Source: Acidovorax sp. YS12 (GTDB taxonomy: Bacteria; Pseudomonadota; Gammaproteobacteria; Burkholderiales; Burkholderiaceae_C). Taken from it: a stretch of 64,000 nt of DNA. Below, one piece after another: positions 43,575 through 51,281 of this stretch. The notes below the pieces were generated by a model, which searched no databases, was not told where the DNA came from, and saw only the letters and a program-made list of their open reading frames with translations. Position numbers and translations under genes: made by a program. The stretch is taken from assembly GCA_021496925.1 (NCBI GenBank), contig CP053915.1:3003501-3067500 (forward strand), given 5' to 3'. Positions within the stretch are counted from its first letter, which is position 1; each line of letters starts with the position of its first letter.

Positions 43575-44087
43575 ATGGCAATTCTCCCGATTCTTTGTTA
43601 TCCCGATCCGCGCCTGCACAAAGTCGCCCAGCCCGTGCAGGCGGTGGATGCGCGCATCCAGTCGCTGGTCAGCGACATGCTGGCCACCATGTACGACGCG
43701 CAGGGCATCGGCCTGGCCGCTACCCAGGTGGACGTGCACGAGCGCGTGGTGGTCATCGACACCTCGGAGGAGCGCAACCAGCCACTGGTGCTGATCAACC
43801 CCGAGATCGTCTGGGCCAGCGCCGAGAAGGTGGTGGGCGACGAAGGCTGCCTGTCCGTCCCCGGCATCTACGATGGCGTGGAGCGCTCCAGCGCCGTGCA
43901 CGTGCGCGCCCTCGATGAAAAAGGCGCCGCGCGCGTGATCGAGGCCGAGGGCCTGCTGGCCGTGTGCATGCAGCACGAGATGGACCACCTGCTGGGCAAG
44001 GTGTTCGTCGATTACCTCTCGCCGCTCAAGCGCAACCGCATCAAGACCAAGATGCTCAAGCAGCAGCGCGAGGCCACGCGCGCATGA
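43575..44087 (+). CDS. def: Peptide deformylase
   Basis: A 170-residue metalloenzyme that removes the formyl group from new proteins. All three motifs are present: GIGLAATQ (G44-Q51), EGCLSVPG with metal ligand C92, and QHEMDH with H134, E135 and H138. The first residues MAILPILCYPDPRLHKVAQPV are classical. It is coupled to fmt, since its TGA overlaps the fmt ATG (ATGA at 44084-44087). The upstream gap 43393-43574 is AT-rich and must hold promoters for def and the divergent LysM gene. Confidence 0.97.
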   Translation: MAILPILCYPDPRLHKVAQPVQAVDARIQSLVSDMLATMYDAQGIGLAATQVDVHERVVVIDTSEERNQPLVLINPEIVWASAEKVVGDEGCLSVPGIYDGVERSSAVHVRALDEKGAARVIEAEGLLAVCMQHEMDHLLGKVFVDYLSPLKRNRIKTKMLKQQREATRA

Positions 44088-45046
44088 GACTGGTCTTCGC
44101 CGGCACGCCGGAATTCGCCCGCGTGGCACTGGCGCGGCTGCTGCAGGCGGGCCACGACATTCCCCTGGTGCTGACCCAGCCCGACCGCCCCGCCGGCCGG
44201 GGCATGAAGCTGCAGGCCTCGCCCGTCAAGCAGTGCGCGCTGCAGCACGGCATTGCCGTGGCGCAGCCCCTGAGCCTGCGCCTGGACGGCAAGCACCCCG
44301 CCGACGCCGCGGCGGCCCGCGCCGCGCTGGAGGCCGCCCGGCCCGACGCCATGGTCGTCGCCGCCTACGGCCTGATCCTGCCGCAGTGGGTGCTCGACCT
44401 GCCGCGCCTGGGCTGCCTGAACATCCACGCCAGCCTGCTGCCGCGCTGGCGCGGCGCCGCGCCGATCCACCGCGCCATCGAGGCGGGCGACACCGAAACC
44501 GGCGTGACCATCATGCAGATGGATGCGGGCCTGGACACGGGCGGCATGCTGCTGGCGCAAGGCACCCCGATCGCCGCCACCGACACCACGGCCACGCTGC
44601 ACGACCGCCTGGCCGACATGGGCGGGCGGCTGATCGTCCAGGCCCTCGACCTGGCGGCCCGCGGCCAGCTCACAGCCACGCCGCAGCCCGCCGAAGGCGT
44701 GACCTATGCGCACAAGATCGACAAGCACGAAGCGCTCATCGACTGGGCGCTGCCGGCCGAAACCATCGCCCGGCGCATCCGCGCCTTCGACCCTTTCCCA
44801 GGCGCAAGCACGCTGGCGCAGGGCGAGGCGGTCAAGCTCTGGAGCTGCGAAATTGATAGCTGCTCGCGCTTGCCTGGTGCGGCTCCAGGCCAGATTTTAT
44901 CTGTAGAAGACGCCAGCGTGCGCGTGGCCTGCGGCCAGGGCGTGCTGCGGCTCACGGTGCTGCAGCGCGCCGGCGGCAAGCGCCTGCCCGCCGCCGAGTT
45001 CCTGCGCGGCTTCGCCTTGCCGCAGGGGCTGGTGCTGGGCGCATGA
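44084..45046 (+). CDS. fmt: Methionyl-tRNA formyltransferase, with a repeat-derived insert
   Basis: A 320-residue enzyme that formylates initiator Met-tRNA. The N-terminal Rossmann domain has MRLVFAGTPEFARVALARLL, TQPDRPAGRGMKL, GLILPQWVLDLPRLGCLNIH, ASLLPRWRGAAPIHRAIEAG (catalytic N and H), and the C-terminal beta-barrel domain begins around residue 210. Residues ~256-273 (EIDSCSRLPGAAPGQILS) are encoded by a copy of the dispersed palindromic repeat that keeps the reading frame, placed in the C-terminal domain after VKLWS. The rest of the domain continues normally to the end, so the gene is probably functional. The stop overlaps the azlC start. Confidence 0.95.
   Translation: MRLVFAGTPEFARVALARLLQAGHDIPLVLTQPDRPAGRGMKLQASPVKQCALQHGIAVAQPLSLRLDGKHPADAAAARAALEAARPDAMVVAAYGLILPQWVLDLPRLGCLNIHASLLPRWRGAAPIHRAIEAGDTETGVTIMQMDAGLDTGGMLLAQGTPIAATDTTATLHDRLADMGGRLIVQALDLAARGQLTATPQPAEGVTYAHKIDKHEALIDWALPAETIARRIRAFDPFPGASTLAQGEAVKLWSCEIDSCSRLPGAAPGQILSVEDASVRVACGQGVLRLTVLQRAGGKRLPAAEFLRGFALPQGLVLGA
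44851..44903 (+). repeat. Dispersed repeat copy inside the fmt coding sequence
   Basis: AATTGATAGCTGCTCGCGCT then TGCCTGGTGC...GCTCCAGGCCAGATTTTATC. Same order and orientation as the 16315-16368 copy (TTGATAGCTGCTCGCGCTTG). Its AT-rich ends differ from the surrounding GC-rich codons, marking it as an insertion. It adds no stop in the fmt frame. Confidence 0.8.
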
Positions 45047-45855
45047 ACGCCGCCGCCCTGCTGCGCCAGCCGGCCTTCCGCCAGGGCATCACCGACATGC
45101 TGGGCACCGGCCTGGGCGTGGGCGCCTGGGGGCTGGTCACCGGCGTGGCCATGGTCAAGACGGGCATGCCGGTGGCGCTGGCGCTGCTCATGTCGCTGCT
45201 GGTGTACGCGGGCAGCGCGCAGCTGGCCGTGCTGCCGCTGCTGGCCGTGGGCGCGCCGCTGTGGGTGGTGTGGCTCACGGCGGCCTGCGTGAACCTGCGC
45301 TTCGTCATCTTCAGCAACATGTGGCGCAGCTACTTCGCCGCATTGCCGCTGCGCCAGCGCCTGACCCTGGGCTATTTCAGCGGCGACGTGATCTTCGTCG
45401 CCTTCCTCAAGCGCTACCCCGAGCCCCGGCCCGCGCCGGACCAGGTGCCGTATTTCTGGGGCGCGGCCAGCGTGAACTGGCTGGCCTGGCAGGTGCCGTC
45501 CATCGCTGGCATCCTGCTGGCCAACTGGGTGCCGCTGTCCTGGGGGCTGGGCTTCGCGGGCGTGCTGGCGCTGCTGGGCGTGCTGCTGTCGCTGCTGTTC
45601 GACCGCGCCACCTGGCTGGCCACGGGCGTGGCGGCCACGGCGGCCATCGCGGCCTTCGCGCTGCCGCTCAAGCTGAACATCCTCGTGGCCATCGCCGCGG
45701 CCATCGCGGCCGGCCTGCTGATGGAGGCCGTGGACCGGCGCCGCCACCACCCCGAGGTGGTGCTGGTGCCTGCCGACAGCGCCCTGCCCGAGGACGAACT
45801 GCAGCGCGTCGCGGCGGGCGACGAGGTGCCGCTGCGCGCGGAGCGCCATCCATGA
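45043..45855 (+). CDS. azlC: AzlC family branched-chain amino acid exporter subunit
   Basis: A 270-residue inner-membrane protein with about seven helices. It starts MNAAALLRQPAFRQGITDML, with LVYAGSAQLAVLPLLAVGAP and TAACVNLRFVIFSNMWRSYF as family landmarks. AzlC with the small AzlD forms an exporter for branched-chain amino acids (BrnFE-type). The C-terminus carries an extra ~40-residue charged tail (RRRHHPEVVLVPADSALPED...), longer than usual. The ATG overlaps the fmt stop and its TGA overlaps the azlD start, so def-fmt-azlC-azlD read as one coupled operon. Confidence 0.88.
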   Translation: MNAAALLRQPAFRQGITDMLGTGLGVGAWGLVTGVAMVKTGMPVALALLMSLLVYAGSAQLAVLPLLAVGAPLWVVWLTAACVNLRFVIFSNMWRSYFAALPLRQRLTLGYFSGDVIFVAFLKRYPEPRPAPDQVPYFWGAASVNWLAWQVPSIAGILLANWVPLSWGLGFAGVLALLGVLLSLLFDRATWLATGVAATAAIAAFALPLKLNILVAIAAAIAAGLLMEAVDRRRHHPEVVLVPADSALPEDELQRVAAGDEVPLRAERHP

Positions 45856-46190
45856 TGGACAACGGCTGGCTCGAACCCGTGCTCGCCATCCTGGGCCTGA
45901 CGGTGATCACCGTGGTGACGCGCGCGTTCTTCATGATTCCCGAGCGCGAGCTGCCGCTGCCCGACTGGCTCAAGCGCGGCCTCAAGTACGCCCCGCTGGC
46001 CGCACTCACCGCCGTGATCGCGCCCGAGATCCTCATGGCGCAGGGCGCGCTCATCCACACCCTGCAGGACGCCCGCTGGCCCGCCGTGCTGTGCGCCACG
46101 GGCTACTACTTCTGGCGCCGCGGCATCCTGGGCACCATCGTCGTCGGCATGGCCGTGTACCTGCCGCTGCACATCGGGCTCGGCTGGTAG
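45852..46190 (+). CDS. azlD: AzlD family branched-chain amino acid exporter subunit
   Basis: A 112-residue membrane protein with about four helices, starting MMDNGWLEPVLAILGLTVIT. Conserved features are VVTRAFFMIPE and LKRGLKYAPLAALTAVIAPE, typical of AzlD. Two adjacent ATGs (45852 and 45855) are possible starts; the first overlaps the azlC stop as ATGA. It is the small partner of AzlC. It is the last gene of the coupled run and is followed by a 68-bp gap with a -10-like element for pgk. Confidence 0.9.
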   Translation: MMDNGWLEPVLAILGLTVITVVTRAFFMIPERELPLPDWLKRGLKYAPLAALTAVIAPEILMAQGALIHTLQDARWPAVLCATGYYFWRRGILGTIVVGMAVYLPLHIGLGW

Positions 46191-46223
46191 GCGCCAGGAC
46201 GGGAGGCCGGGGCAGGCGCCGCC

Positions 46224-46229
46224 TACAAT
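46224..46229 (+). promoter_or_regulatory. Candidate -10 element for pgk
   Basis: TACAAT, 29 bp before the pgk ATG, in the gap after azlD. No good -35 is visible. Confidence 0.4.
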
Positions 46230-46258
46230 GTGCGCGCTTTTTTGCCATACCTCCCGCC

Positions 46259-47452
46259 ATGAACATTCTGCGTTTCTCCGACCTGTGCGCCCAGGGCAAA
46301 GTCCAGGGCCAGCGCGTCTTCATCCGTGCCGACCTCAACGTACCCCAGGACGATGCCGGCCGCATCACCGAGGACACCCGCATCCGCGCCTCCGTGCCCT
46401 GCATCCAGATGGCGCTCGACGCCGGCGCCGCCGTGATGGTCACCAGCCACCTGGGCCGCCCCACCGAGGGCGAATTCAAGCCCGAGGACTCGCTCGCCCC
46501 CGTGGCGCAGCGCCTGTCGGAGCTGCTGGGCCGCGCCGTGCCGCTGGTGGCGCAGTGGGTCGATGGCGTACAGGTCGCGCCCGGCCAGGTGGTGCTGCTG
46601 GAGAACTGCCGCGTCAACCCCGGCGAGAAGAAGAACCAGCCCGCGCTGGCGCAGAAGATGGCCGCGCTGTGCGACATCTACGTGAACGATGCCTTCGGCA
46701 CCGCGCACCGCGCCGAGGGCACGACCTACGGCATCGCCGAATACGCCAGGACGGCCTGCGCCGGCCCGCTGCTGGCAGCGGAGATCGACGCCATCACCAA
46801 GGCCCTGGCCCAGCCGAAGCGCCCGCTGGCCGCCATCGTCGCGGGCTCCAAGGTCTCGACCAAGCTGACCATCCTGCAGTCGCTGGCGCGCAACGTGGAC
46901 CAGCTCATCGTCGGCGGCGGCATCGCCAACACCTTCATGCTGGCGGCCGGGCTGAACATCGGCAAGTCGCTGGCCGAGCCCGGCCTCGTGGGCGAGGCCA
47001 AGGCCGTGATCGACGCCATGGCCGCGCGCGGCGCCGAGGTGCCGATCCCCACCGACGTGGTGGTCGCCAAGACCTTCGCCGCCGACGCGCCTGCCACCGT
47101 CAAGCCCGCCACCGAAGTGGCGGACGACGACCTGATCCTCGACATCGGCCCCGAAACCGCCGCCCGGCTGGCACAGCAGCTCCTGCAGGCCGGCACCATC
47201 GTCTGGAACGGCCCGGTCGGCGTGTTCGAGTTCGCGGCGTTCGAGAACGGCACGCGCGCCATCGCCCAGGCCATCGCGCAGTCCAGCGCCTTCAGCATCG
47301 CCGGCGGCGGCGATACGCTCGCGGCCATCGCCAAATACGGCATCGAAAAACAGGTGGGCTATATCTCCACCGGCGGCGGCGCATTCCTGGAAGTGCTGGA
47401 AGGCAAAACCCTGCCGGCATTTGAAATCCTGGAGCGGCGCGCCCGCCCTTGA
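46259..47452 (+). CDS. pgk: Phosphoglycerate kinase
   Basis: A 397-residue glycolytic enzyme that transfers phosphate from 1,3-bisphosphoglycerate to ADP. Landmarks are RVFIRADLNVPQDDAGRITE, MVTSHLGRPTEGEFKPEDSL, LLENCRVNPGEKKN, VNDAFGTAHRAEGTTYG, AAIVAGSKVSTKLTILQSL, GGGIANTFMLAAGLNIGKSL, GPVGVFEFAAFENGT and the nucleotide-site end SIAGGGDTLAAIAKYGI. Length is standard. The gene stands alone between the azl genes and two lipoproteins, with a hairpin 14 bp after the stop. Confidence 0.97.
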   Translation: MNILRFSDLCAQGKVQGQRVFIRADLNVPQDDAGRITEDTRIRASVPCIQMALDAGAAVMVTSHLGRPTEGEFKPEDSLAPVAQRLSELLGRAVPLVAQWVDGVQVAPGQVVLLENCRVNPGEKKNQPALAQKMAALCDIYVNDAFGTAHRAEGTTYGIAEYARTACAGPLLAAEIDAITKALAQPKRPLAAIVAGSKVSTKLTILQSLARNVDQLIVGGGIANTFMLAAGLNIGKSLAEPGLVGEAKAVIDAMAARGAEVPIPTDVVVAKTFAADAPATVKPATEVADDDLILDIGPETAARLAQQLLQAGTIVWNGPVGVFEFAAFENGTRAIAQAIAQSSAFSIAGGGDTLAAIAKYGIEKQVGYISTGGGAFLEVLEGKTLPAFEILERRARP

Positions 47453-47465
47453 AAATGCGCGGCAC

Positions 47466-47503
47466 CGGGCGGCATATACATCTGGCAACAAAAATGCCGC
47501 CCG
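47466..47503 (+). terminator. Hairpin after pgk, possible terminator
   Basis: CGGGCGGCAT (47466-47475) and ATGCCGCCCG (47494-47503) are perfect 10-bp arms around an 18-nt loop. There is no T run behind it, so it may be a transcript-end or stability hairpin rather than a classical terminator. Confidence 0.5.
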
Positions 47504-47665
47504 ATCGCCATCCCCATGGGCCAAAAACAACAAATGCCAAGCGGCTGGCGCAGTTAGCGTAGTTTTCTCTTGTTTTTTGGCGAGTCTCGCACCCAAAATC
47601 ATTCGCCAATGCCGGGGCGCCATCCCGCCCCGGCGCACCCATTTCCAATTCCGTAGGAGGGAACC

Positions 47666-48349
47666 ATGTCCATTTCCAAGGCCATCGGCGCGGCCGTTCT
47701 GGTCGGCACCGCTGCCATGCTGACGGGCTGCGCCAACGCGCCCATCCCCGTGGCGGAGAATTTCCAATACACCAGCCAGCAGAAGGTGCGCTCCGCCGGC
47801 CACTGGGAACTGGTCTCGCGCGACGTGGTGGCCCAGACGCTGGGCACGCTCAACCAGGCGGGTGCCGCGGGCGCGCCCCTGTACGTGGCCCTGCCGCCGA
47901 ACGCCAGCGCGTTCGACTACGCCTTCCGCGACTTCCTGATCACCCAATTCGTGCAAAGCGGCACGCCCGTGATGCAGGCCCCGGGCCAGACCCTGGACGT
48001 GACCTACGAAGCCCAGGTGGTGCGCCACAACAGCGACCGCCCGCATTTCATTCCCGGCATGTTCACCATGCTGGCGGCCGGCGTGGGCGCCGCCTACGGC
48101 CTGCGCCACGAGCACGTGGACACCAAGGTCCTGGCCGGCCTGGGCCTGGCCGTCGCCGCCGACTATGCCAACAGCATCAACTCCGGCGGCCCGACGAACA
48201 CCGAGATGATCCTCACGACCACCGTCTCGCGCAACGGCCAGTACGTGGCGCGCAAGACCGACGTGTACTACCTCGAGAACGCCGACACGCCGCTGTTCAT
48301 GCGTGGCGCCGCGTACCGTCCCATGAACCTGAAGGTGGTGTCGCAATGA
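47666..48349 (+). CDS. Hypothetical lipoprotein, partner of FlgO-like lipoprotein
   Basis: A 227-residue protein beginning MSISKAIGAAVLVGTAAMLT with lipobox LTGC. After processing, a folded domain includes HWELVSRDVVAQTLGTLNQA, PLYVALPPNASAFDYAFRDF and LDVTYEAQVVRHNSDRPHF, with a short hydrophobic stretch in the middle (MLAAGVGAAYGL). The overall pattern resembles FlgP/LPOA-like lipoproteins paired with FlgO, but I cannot name a family. Strong ribosome-binding site TAGGAGGG lies upstream. The stop overlaps the next gene start (ATGA at 48346-48349), so both are coupled and likely work together in the outer membrane. Confidence 0.7.
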   Translation: MSISKAIGAAVLVGTAAMLTGCANAPIPVAENFQYTSQQKVRSAGHWELVSRDVVAQTLGTLNQAGAAGAPLYVALPPNASAFDYAFRDFLITQFVQSGTPVMQAPGQTLDVTYEAQVVRHNSDRPHFIPGMFTMLAAGVGAAYGLRHEHVDTKVLAGLGLAVAADYANSINSGGPTNTEMILTTTVSRNGQYVARKTDVYYLENADTPLFMRGAAYRPMNLKVVSQ

Positions 48350-48906
48350 AGACCCTTGCCATCCTCTCCGCCGTGGCCGCCGCCGCCGTGCTGGCGGGCT
48401 GCAACAGCGCGCCGCAGAACGTGGGCCGCGCCGAGCCCACCTACCAGGACGCTGCCACCGCCCCGCTGCTGCAAAACAGCCGCGAGGCCGTCAGCAAGCT
48501 CACCGCCGGGTTCGACCTGAACGCCCTGGGCGGCGGCCCGGTGCTCGTGGCCACCGTGGTCAACGTCAACGACCTGAGCCGCTCGGCCCCGCTGGGCCGC
48601 ACGCTGTCGGAGCAGTACGCCTCGCAGATGGCCGCGCTCGGCTTCAACGTCAAGGAAGTCAAGCTGCGCGGCGACATCTTCGTCAAGGAAGGCGCGGGCG
48701 AGCTGCTGCTGTCGCGCGAGATCAAGGACATCGCGCGCAGCTACAACGCCTCGCTGGTGCTCGTGGGCACCTATTCGCCGGCCGCCAACTTCACCTACGT
48801 GAGCCTGAAGCTGGTGCGCACCGAGGACAGCCGCATCATCCGCGGCCACGACTACGCCCTGCCCAACGACCGCGACGTGCAGCGCCTGCTGGCCACGCCC
48901 CGCTGA
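48346..48906 (+). CDS. FlgO-domain lipoprotein
   Basis: A 186-residue protein with signal MKTLAILSAVAAAAVLAGC and lipobox LAGC. The mature part has the FlgO-type core: GPVLVATVVNVNDLSRSAPL, GRTLSEQYASQMAALGFNV, LLLSREIKDIARSYNASLVL and VGTYSPAANFTYVSLKLVRT. FlgO in Vibrio is an outer-membrane lipoprotein that aids flagellar motility with FlgP and FlgT. No flagellar gene is found nearby, so the role here may be general envelope work. It is coupled to the lipoprotein gene before it and ends at a clear terminator. Confidence 0.8.
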   Translation: MKTLAILSAVAAAAVLAGCNSAPQNVGRAEPTYQDAATAPLLQNSREAVSKLTAGFDLNALGGGPVLVATVVNVNDLSRSAPLGRTLSEQYASQMAALGFNVKEVKLRGDIFVKEGAGELLLSREIKDIARSYNASLVLVGTYSPAANFTYVSLKLVRTEDSRIIRGHDYALPNDRDVQRLLATPR

Positions 48907-48924
48907 ACCGCAGGGCATCGCACC

Positions 48925-48951
48925 AAGGCTGCCTCGGCAGCCTTTTCTTTT
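48925..48951 (+). terminator. Rho-independent terminator after the lipoprotein pair
   Basis: AAGGCTGCC-TC-GGCAGCCTT (48925-48944), a 9-bp stem with a 2-nt loop, followed by TTCTTTTT. Confidence 0.85.
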
Positions 48952-49011
48952 TCCTGCTCCGGACGGAGGCGTGCCGCACGCCTGGCCCGGTGCCATCGCC
49001 GCGCGCAGACC

Positions 49012-49017
49012 TAAAAT
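49012..49017 (+). promoter_or_regulatory. Candidate -10 element placed for a leaderless pyrF mRNA
   Basis: TAAAAT ends only 6 nt before the pyrF ATG at 49024, so transcription would start at or next to the start codon. No Shine-Dalgarno is seen in the space. Confidence 0.45.
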
Positions 49018-49023
49018 CACCCG

Positions 49024-49848
49024 ATGACCTTTCTCGACATGCTGCGCGACGCCACCGAGCGCCACCAATCGATGCTGTGCGTGGGCCTGGACCCCGAGCC
49101 CGCCCGTTTCCCGGGGGCCCTGCAGGGCGATGCGCACAGGATCTACGACTTCTGCGCCGCCATCGTGGACGCCACTGCCGACCTGGTGTGCGCCTTCAAG
49201 CCGCAGATCGCCTACTTCGCCGCGCACGGCGCCGAAGACCAGCTCGAACGCCTGATGCAGCACATGCGCTGCAACGCGCCGCACGTGCCGGTGATCCTCG
49301 ACGCCAAGCGCGGCGACATCGGCTCCACGGCCCAGCAGTACGCGCGCGAGGCCTTCGAGCGCTACGGCGCCGACGCCGTGACGCTCTCGCCCTTCATGGG
49401 CTGGGATTCGGTGCAGCCCTATCTCGAATACCACGGCAAGGGCGCCTTCCTGCTGTGCCGCACCTCCAACCCCGGCGGCGACGACCTGCAGGCGCAGCGC
49501 CTGGCCAGCGTGCCCGGCCAGCCGCTGGTGTACGAGCACATCGCGGCCCTGGCGCAGGGCCCGTGGAACAAGAACGGCCAGCTCGGCCTGGTGGTGGGCG
49601 CCACCTACCCGCACGAGATCGAGCGCGTGCGCGCCCTCGCGCCCACGCTGCCGCTCTTGATCCCCGGCGTCGGCGCCCAGGGCGGCGACGCCGTGGCCAC
49701 GGTGCGCGCCGGGCTGCGCGCACAGGGGCCGATCATCGTCAACTCCTCGCGCGCCATCCTCTACGCCGCGAATGGCCCGGACTTCGCGCAGGCCGCGCGC
49801 CAGGCCGCGCAGCACACGCGCGACACGCTGAACGCGGCGCGCGCCTGA
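49024..49848 (+). CDS. pyrF: Orotidine 5'-phosphate decarboxylase (type 2)
   Basis: A 274-residue enzyme that makes UMP from OMP in pyrimidine synthesis. It is the longer type-2 form: MTFLDMLRDATERHQSMLCV, GLDPEPARFPGAL, VCAFKPQIAYFAAHGAEDQL, and the catalytic VILDAKRGDIGSTAQQYARE. The phosphate-binding region is near VGATYPHEIERVRALAPTLP and LLIPGVGAQGGD with IIVNSSRAILYA. Length is normal for this type. It is a single gene; the last base of its stop is the first base of a structured inverted repeat that fills the gap to the convergent oxidoreductase gene. Confidence 0.95.
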   Translation: MTFLDMLRDATERHQSMLCVGLDPEPARFPGALQGDAHRIYDFCAAIVDATADLVCAFKPQIAYFAAHGAEDQLERLMQHMRCNAPHVPVILDAKRGDIGSTAQQYAREAFERYGADAVTLSPFMGWDSVQPYLEYHGKGAFLLCRTSNPGGDDLQAQRLASVPGQPLVYEHIAALAQGPWNKNGQLGLVVGATYPHEIERVRALAPTLPLLIPGVGAQGGDAVATVRAGLRAQGPIIVNSSRAILYAANGPDFAQAARQAAQHTRDTLNAARA

Positions 49849-49953
49849 TACGGGTTTGCATTCAACCGTATAACTAGGCGGGAAGCCTACGATCAGTGCT
49901 GTAGCACGGCAAGGCGAACCAACGACGTTAGACGGTTGAAGGCAAATCCGTAT
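49848..49953. repeat. 106-nt imperfect inverted repeat with three internal hairpins
   Basis: The outer arms ATACGGGTTTGCATTCAACC (from 49848) and ACGGTTGAAGGCAAATCCGT (to 49953) pair over 22 positions with two mismatches. Inside are three small hairpins: TAGGC-GGGAA-GCCTA (49875-49889), GTGCT-GT-AGCAC (49896-49907) and AACG-A-CGTT (49921-49929). The result is a cloverleaf-like fold. It fills exactly the gap between pyrF and the convergent FAD oxidoreductase gene. No gene is encoded. It is unlike the palindromic repeat elsewhere in the window; it may be a miniature mobile element or a structured RNA. Confidence 0.7.
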
Positions 49954-49956
49954 GGT

Positions 49957-51096
49957 TCAGCGCAAGCGCCCTGGCGCCAGGGCCGCCACGGTTTCCGGCC
50001 CCAGGCCCTGCGCGGCCAGGGCCGCGTCCAGCGGCTCGCCGCACAGCAGGTTGCGCGCCAGCAGGGCGTAGCCCGCGGCGCTCTGGATGCCGTAGCCGCC
50101 CTGCGCGGCGAGCCAGAAGAAGCCCGCCACGCCCTCGTCCCAGCCGATGACGAAATCGCCGTCGGCCACGAACGAGCGCAGCCCGGCCCAGGTGTACGCG
50201 GGGCGGCGGATCGCCAGCGTCGTCACCTGCTCGATGCGCCAGATGCCCGTGGCCACGTCCAGCTCCTCGGGCACCACGTCGTGCGGCGGCACCGGATCGG
50301 CATTGGCGGGCGAGCCCATGAGCTGGCCCGCGTCGGGCTTGAAGTAGTAGCTGTCGTCCACCCCCATAGCGGCGGGCCAGGCCTGCACGTCCGCGCCCGG
50401 CGGCGGCGCGAAGGTGAAGGCCGTGCGGCGGCACGGCGTCAGGCCCACGGGCGCCGCGCCCGCAAGGCTCGCCACCCCATCGGCCCAGGCGCCGGCGGCG
50501 TTGACGACGTGGCGCGCCCGCACCACGTCGCCGCCCGCCAGGCCGATGCGCCAGCCGCCGCCCTCCCGCTCCAGCGCCAGCACCTCGGCCCCGGTGCGCA
50601 GCGCGCCGCCGCGCTGGCGCAGGCCGCGCAGGTAGCCCTGGTGCAGGGCGTGCACGTCGATGTCGGCGGCGCCGGGCTCCCACAGGCCCGCGGCCACTGC
50701 CTCGGGGCGCAGGCAGGGCAGGCGCGCCTGCAGCTGCGCGTAGCTCTGACGCTCCAGGCCAGGGGCGTGCGGGCGCAGCTCGGCGTAGGTGCGTTCGAGC
50801 AGCGCTTCCTGCCCCGGCCCGGCCAGGTACACCACGCCGCGCGGCGTGAGCAGCGGCGCGCTGGCGAAGCCCGCCGGGGGCGCGGCGTAGAAGGCGCGGC
50901 TGGCGCGCGTCAGGGCGCAGATGGCGGGCGTGCCATAGGTCTCCATGAACAGCGCCGCCGAGCGCCCGGTGCTGTGGTAGCCGGGCTGCGCCTCGCGCTC
51001 CAGCACCAGCACCGACGCGCCCGCCTGCGCCAGCTGCCACCCCACGCTGGCGCCCGCCATGCCCGCGCCGACCACCGCATAGTCCCATGCCGTCAT
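49957..51096 (-). CDS. FAD-dependent oxidoreductase (DAO family)
   Basis: A 379-residue flavoprotein from the ATG at 51096 with AGGAG 7 nt upstream. The N-terminal dinucleotide fold is YAVVGAGMAGASVGWQLAQA with the adenine-side acid in VLVLEREAQPGYHSTGRSAA. The DAO-type middle has ADIDVHALHQGYLRGLRQRG and the second FAD region VVNAAGAWADGVA. The end has GFFWLAAQGGYGIQSAAGYA. It resembles D-amino-acid dehydrogenase or glycine-oxidase-like and glycerol-dehydrogenase-like enzymes; the substrate is not clear. It is divergent from the chemoreceptor and has a repeat copy in its upstream region. Confidence 0.85.
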   Translation of the reverse strand: MTAWDYAVVGAGMAGASVGWQLAQAGASVLVLEREAQPGYHSTGRSAALFMETYGTPAICALTRASRAFYAAPPAGFASAPLLTPRGVVYLAGPGQEALLERTYAELRPHAPGLERQSYAQLQARLPCLRPEAVAAGLWEPGAADIDVHALHQGYLRGLRQRGGALRTGAEVLALEREGGGWRIGLAGGDVVRARHVVNAAGAWADGVASLAGAAPVGLTPCRRTAFTFAPPPGADVQAWPAAMGVDDSYYFKPDAGQLMGSPANADPVPPHDVVPEELDVATGIWRIEQVTTLAIRRPAYTWAGLRSFVADGDFVIGWDEGVAGFFWLAAQGGYGIQSAAGYALLARNLLCGEPLDAALAAQGLGPETVAALAPGRLR

Positions 51097-51109
51097 CGCA
51101 TTACTCCTG

Positions 51110-51163
51110 TTTTGATAGCTTGCAGCGCTTGCCACGCAAGCGCTGGCACGAATTTTGATAACT
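51110..51163. repeat. Dispersed repeat copy between the FAD oxidoreductase and chemoreceptor genes
   Basis: GATAGCTTGCAGCGCTTGCC...GCAAGCGCTGGCACGA; CAGCGCTTG / CAAGCGCTG (51123-51131 with 51137-51145) form a perfect 9-bp hairpin. It lies in the divergent gap, in the likely 5' leader of one or both genes. Confidence 0.75.
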
Positions 51164-51281
51164 ATTTGCCGTGCAGCGCCGCGCGCCATGCTTCTTGATG
51201 TCTGACAAAACCATGCGCCCAGCGTGCAACCACAGTGGGTGGCCTGCCACCCTTCTTCTGCATTACCCCGCATCCCCCGCC

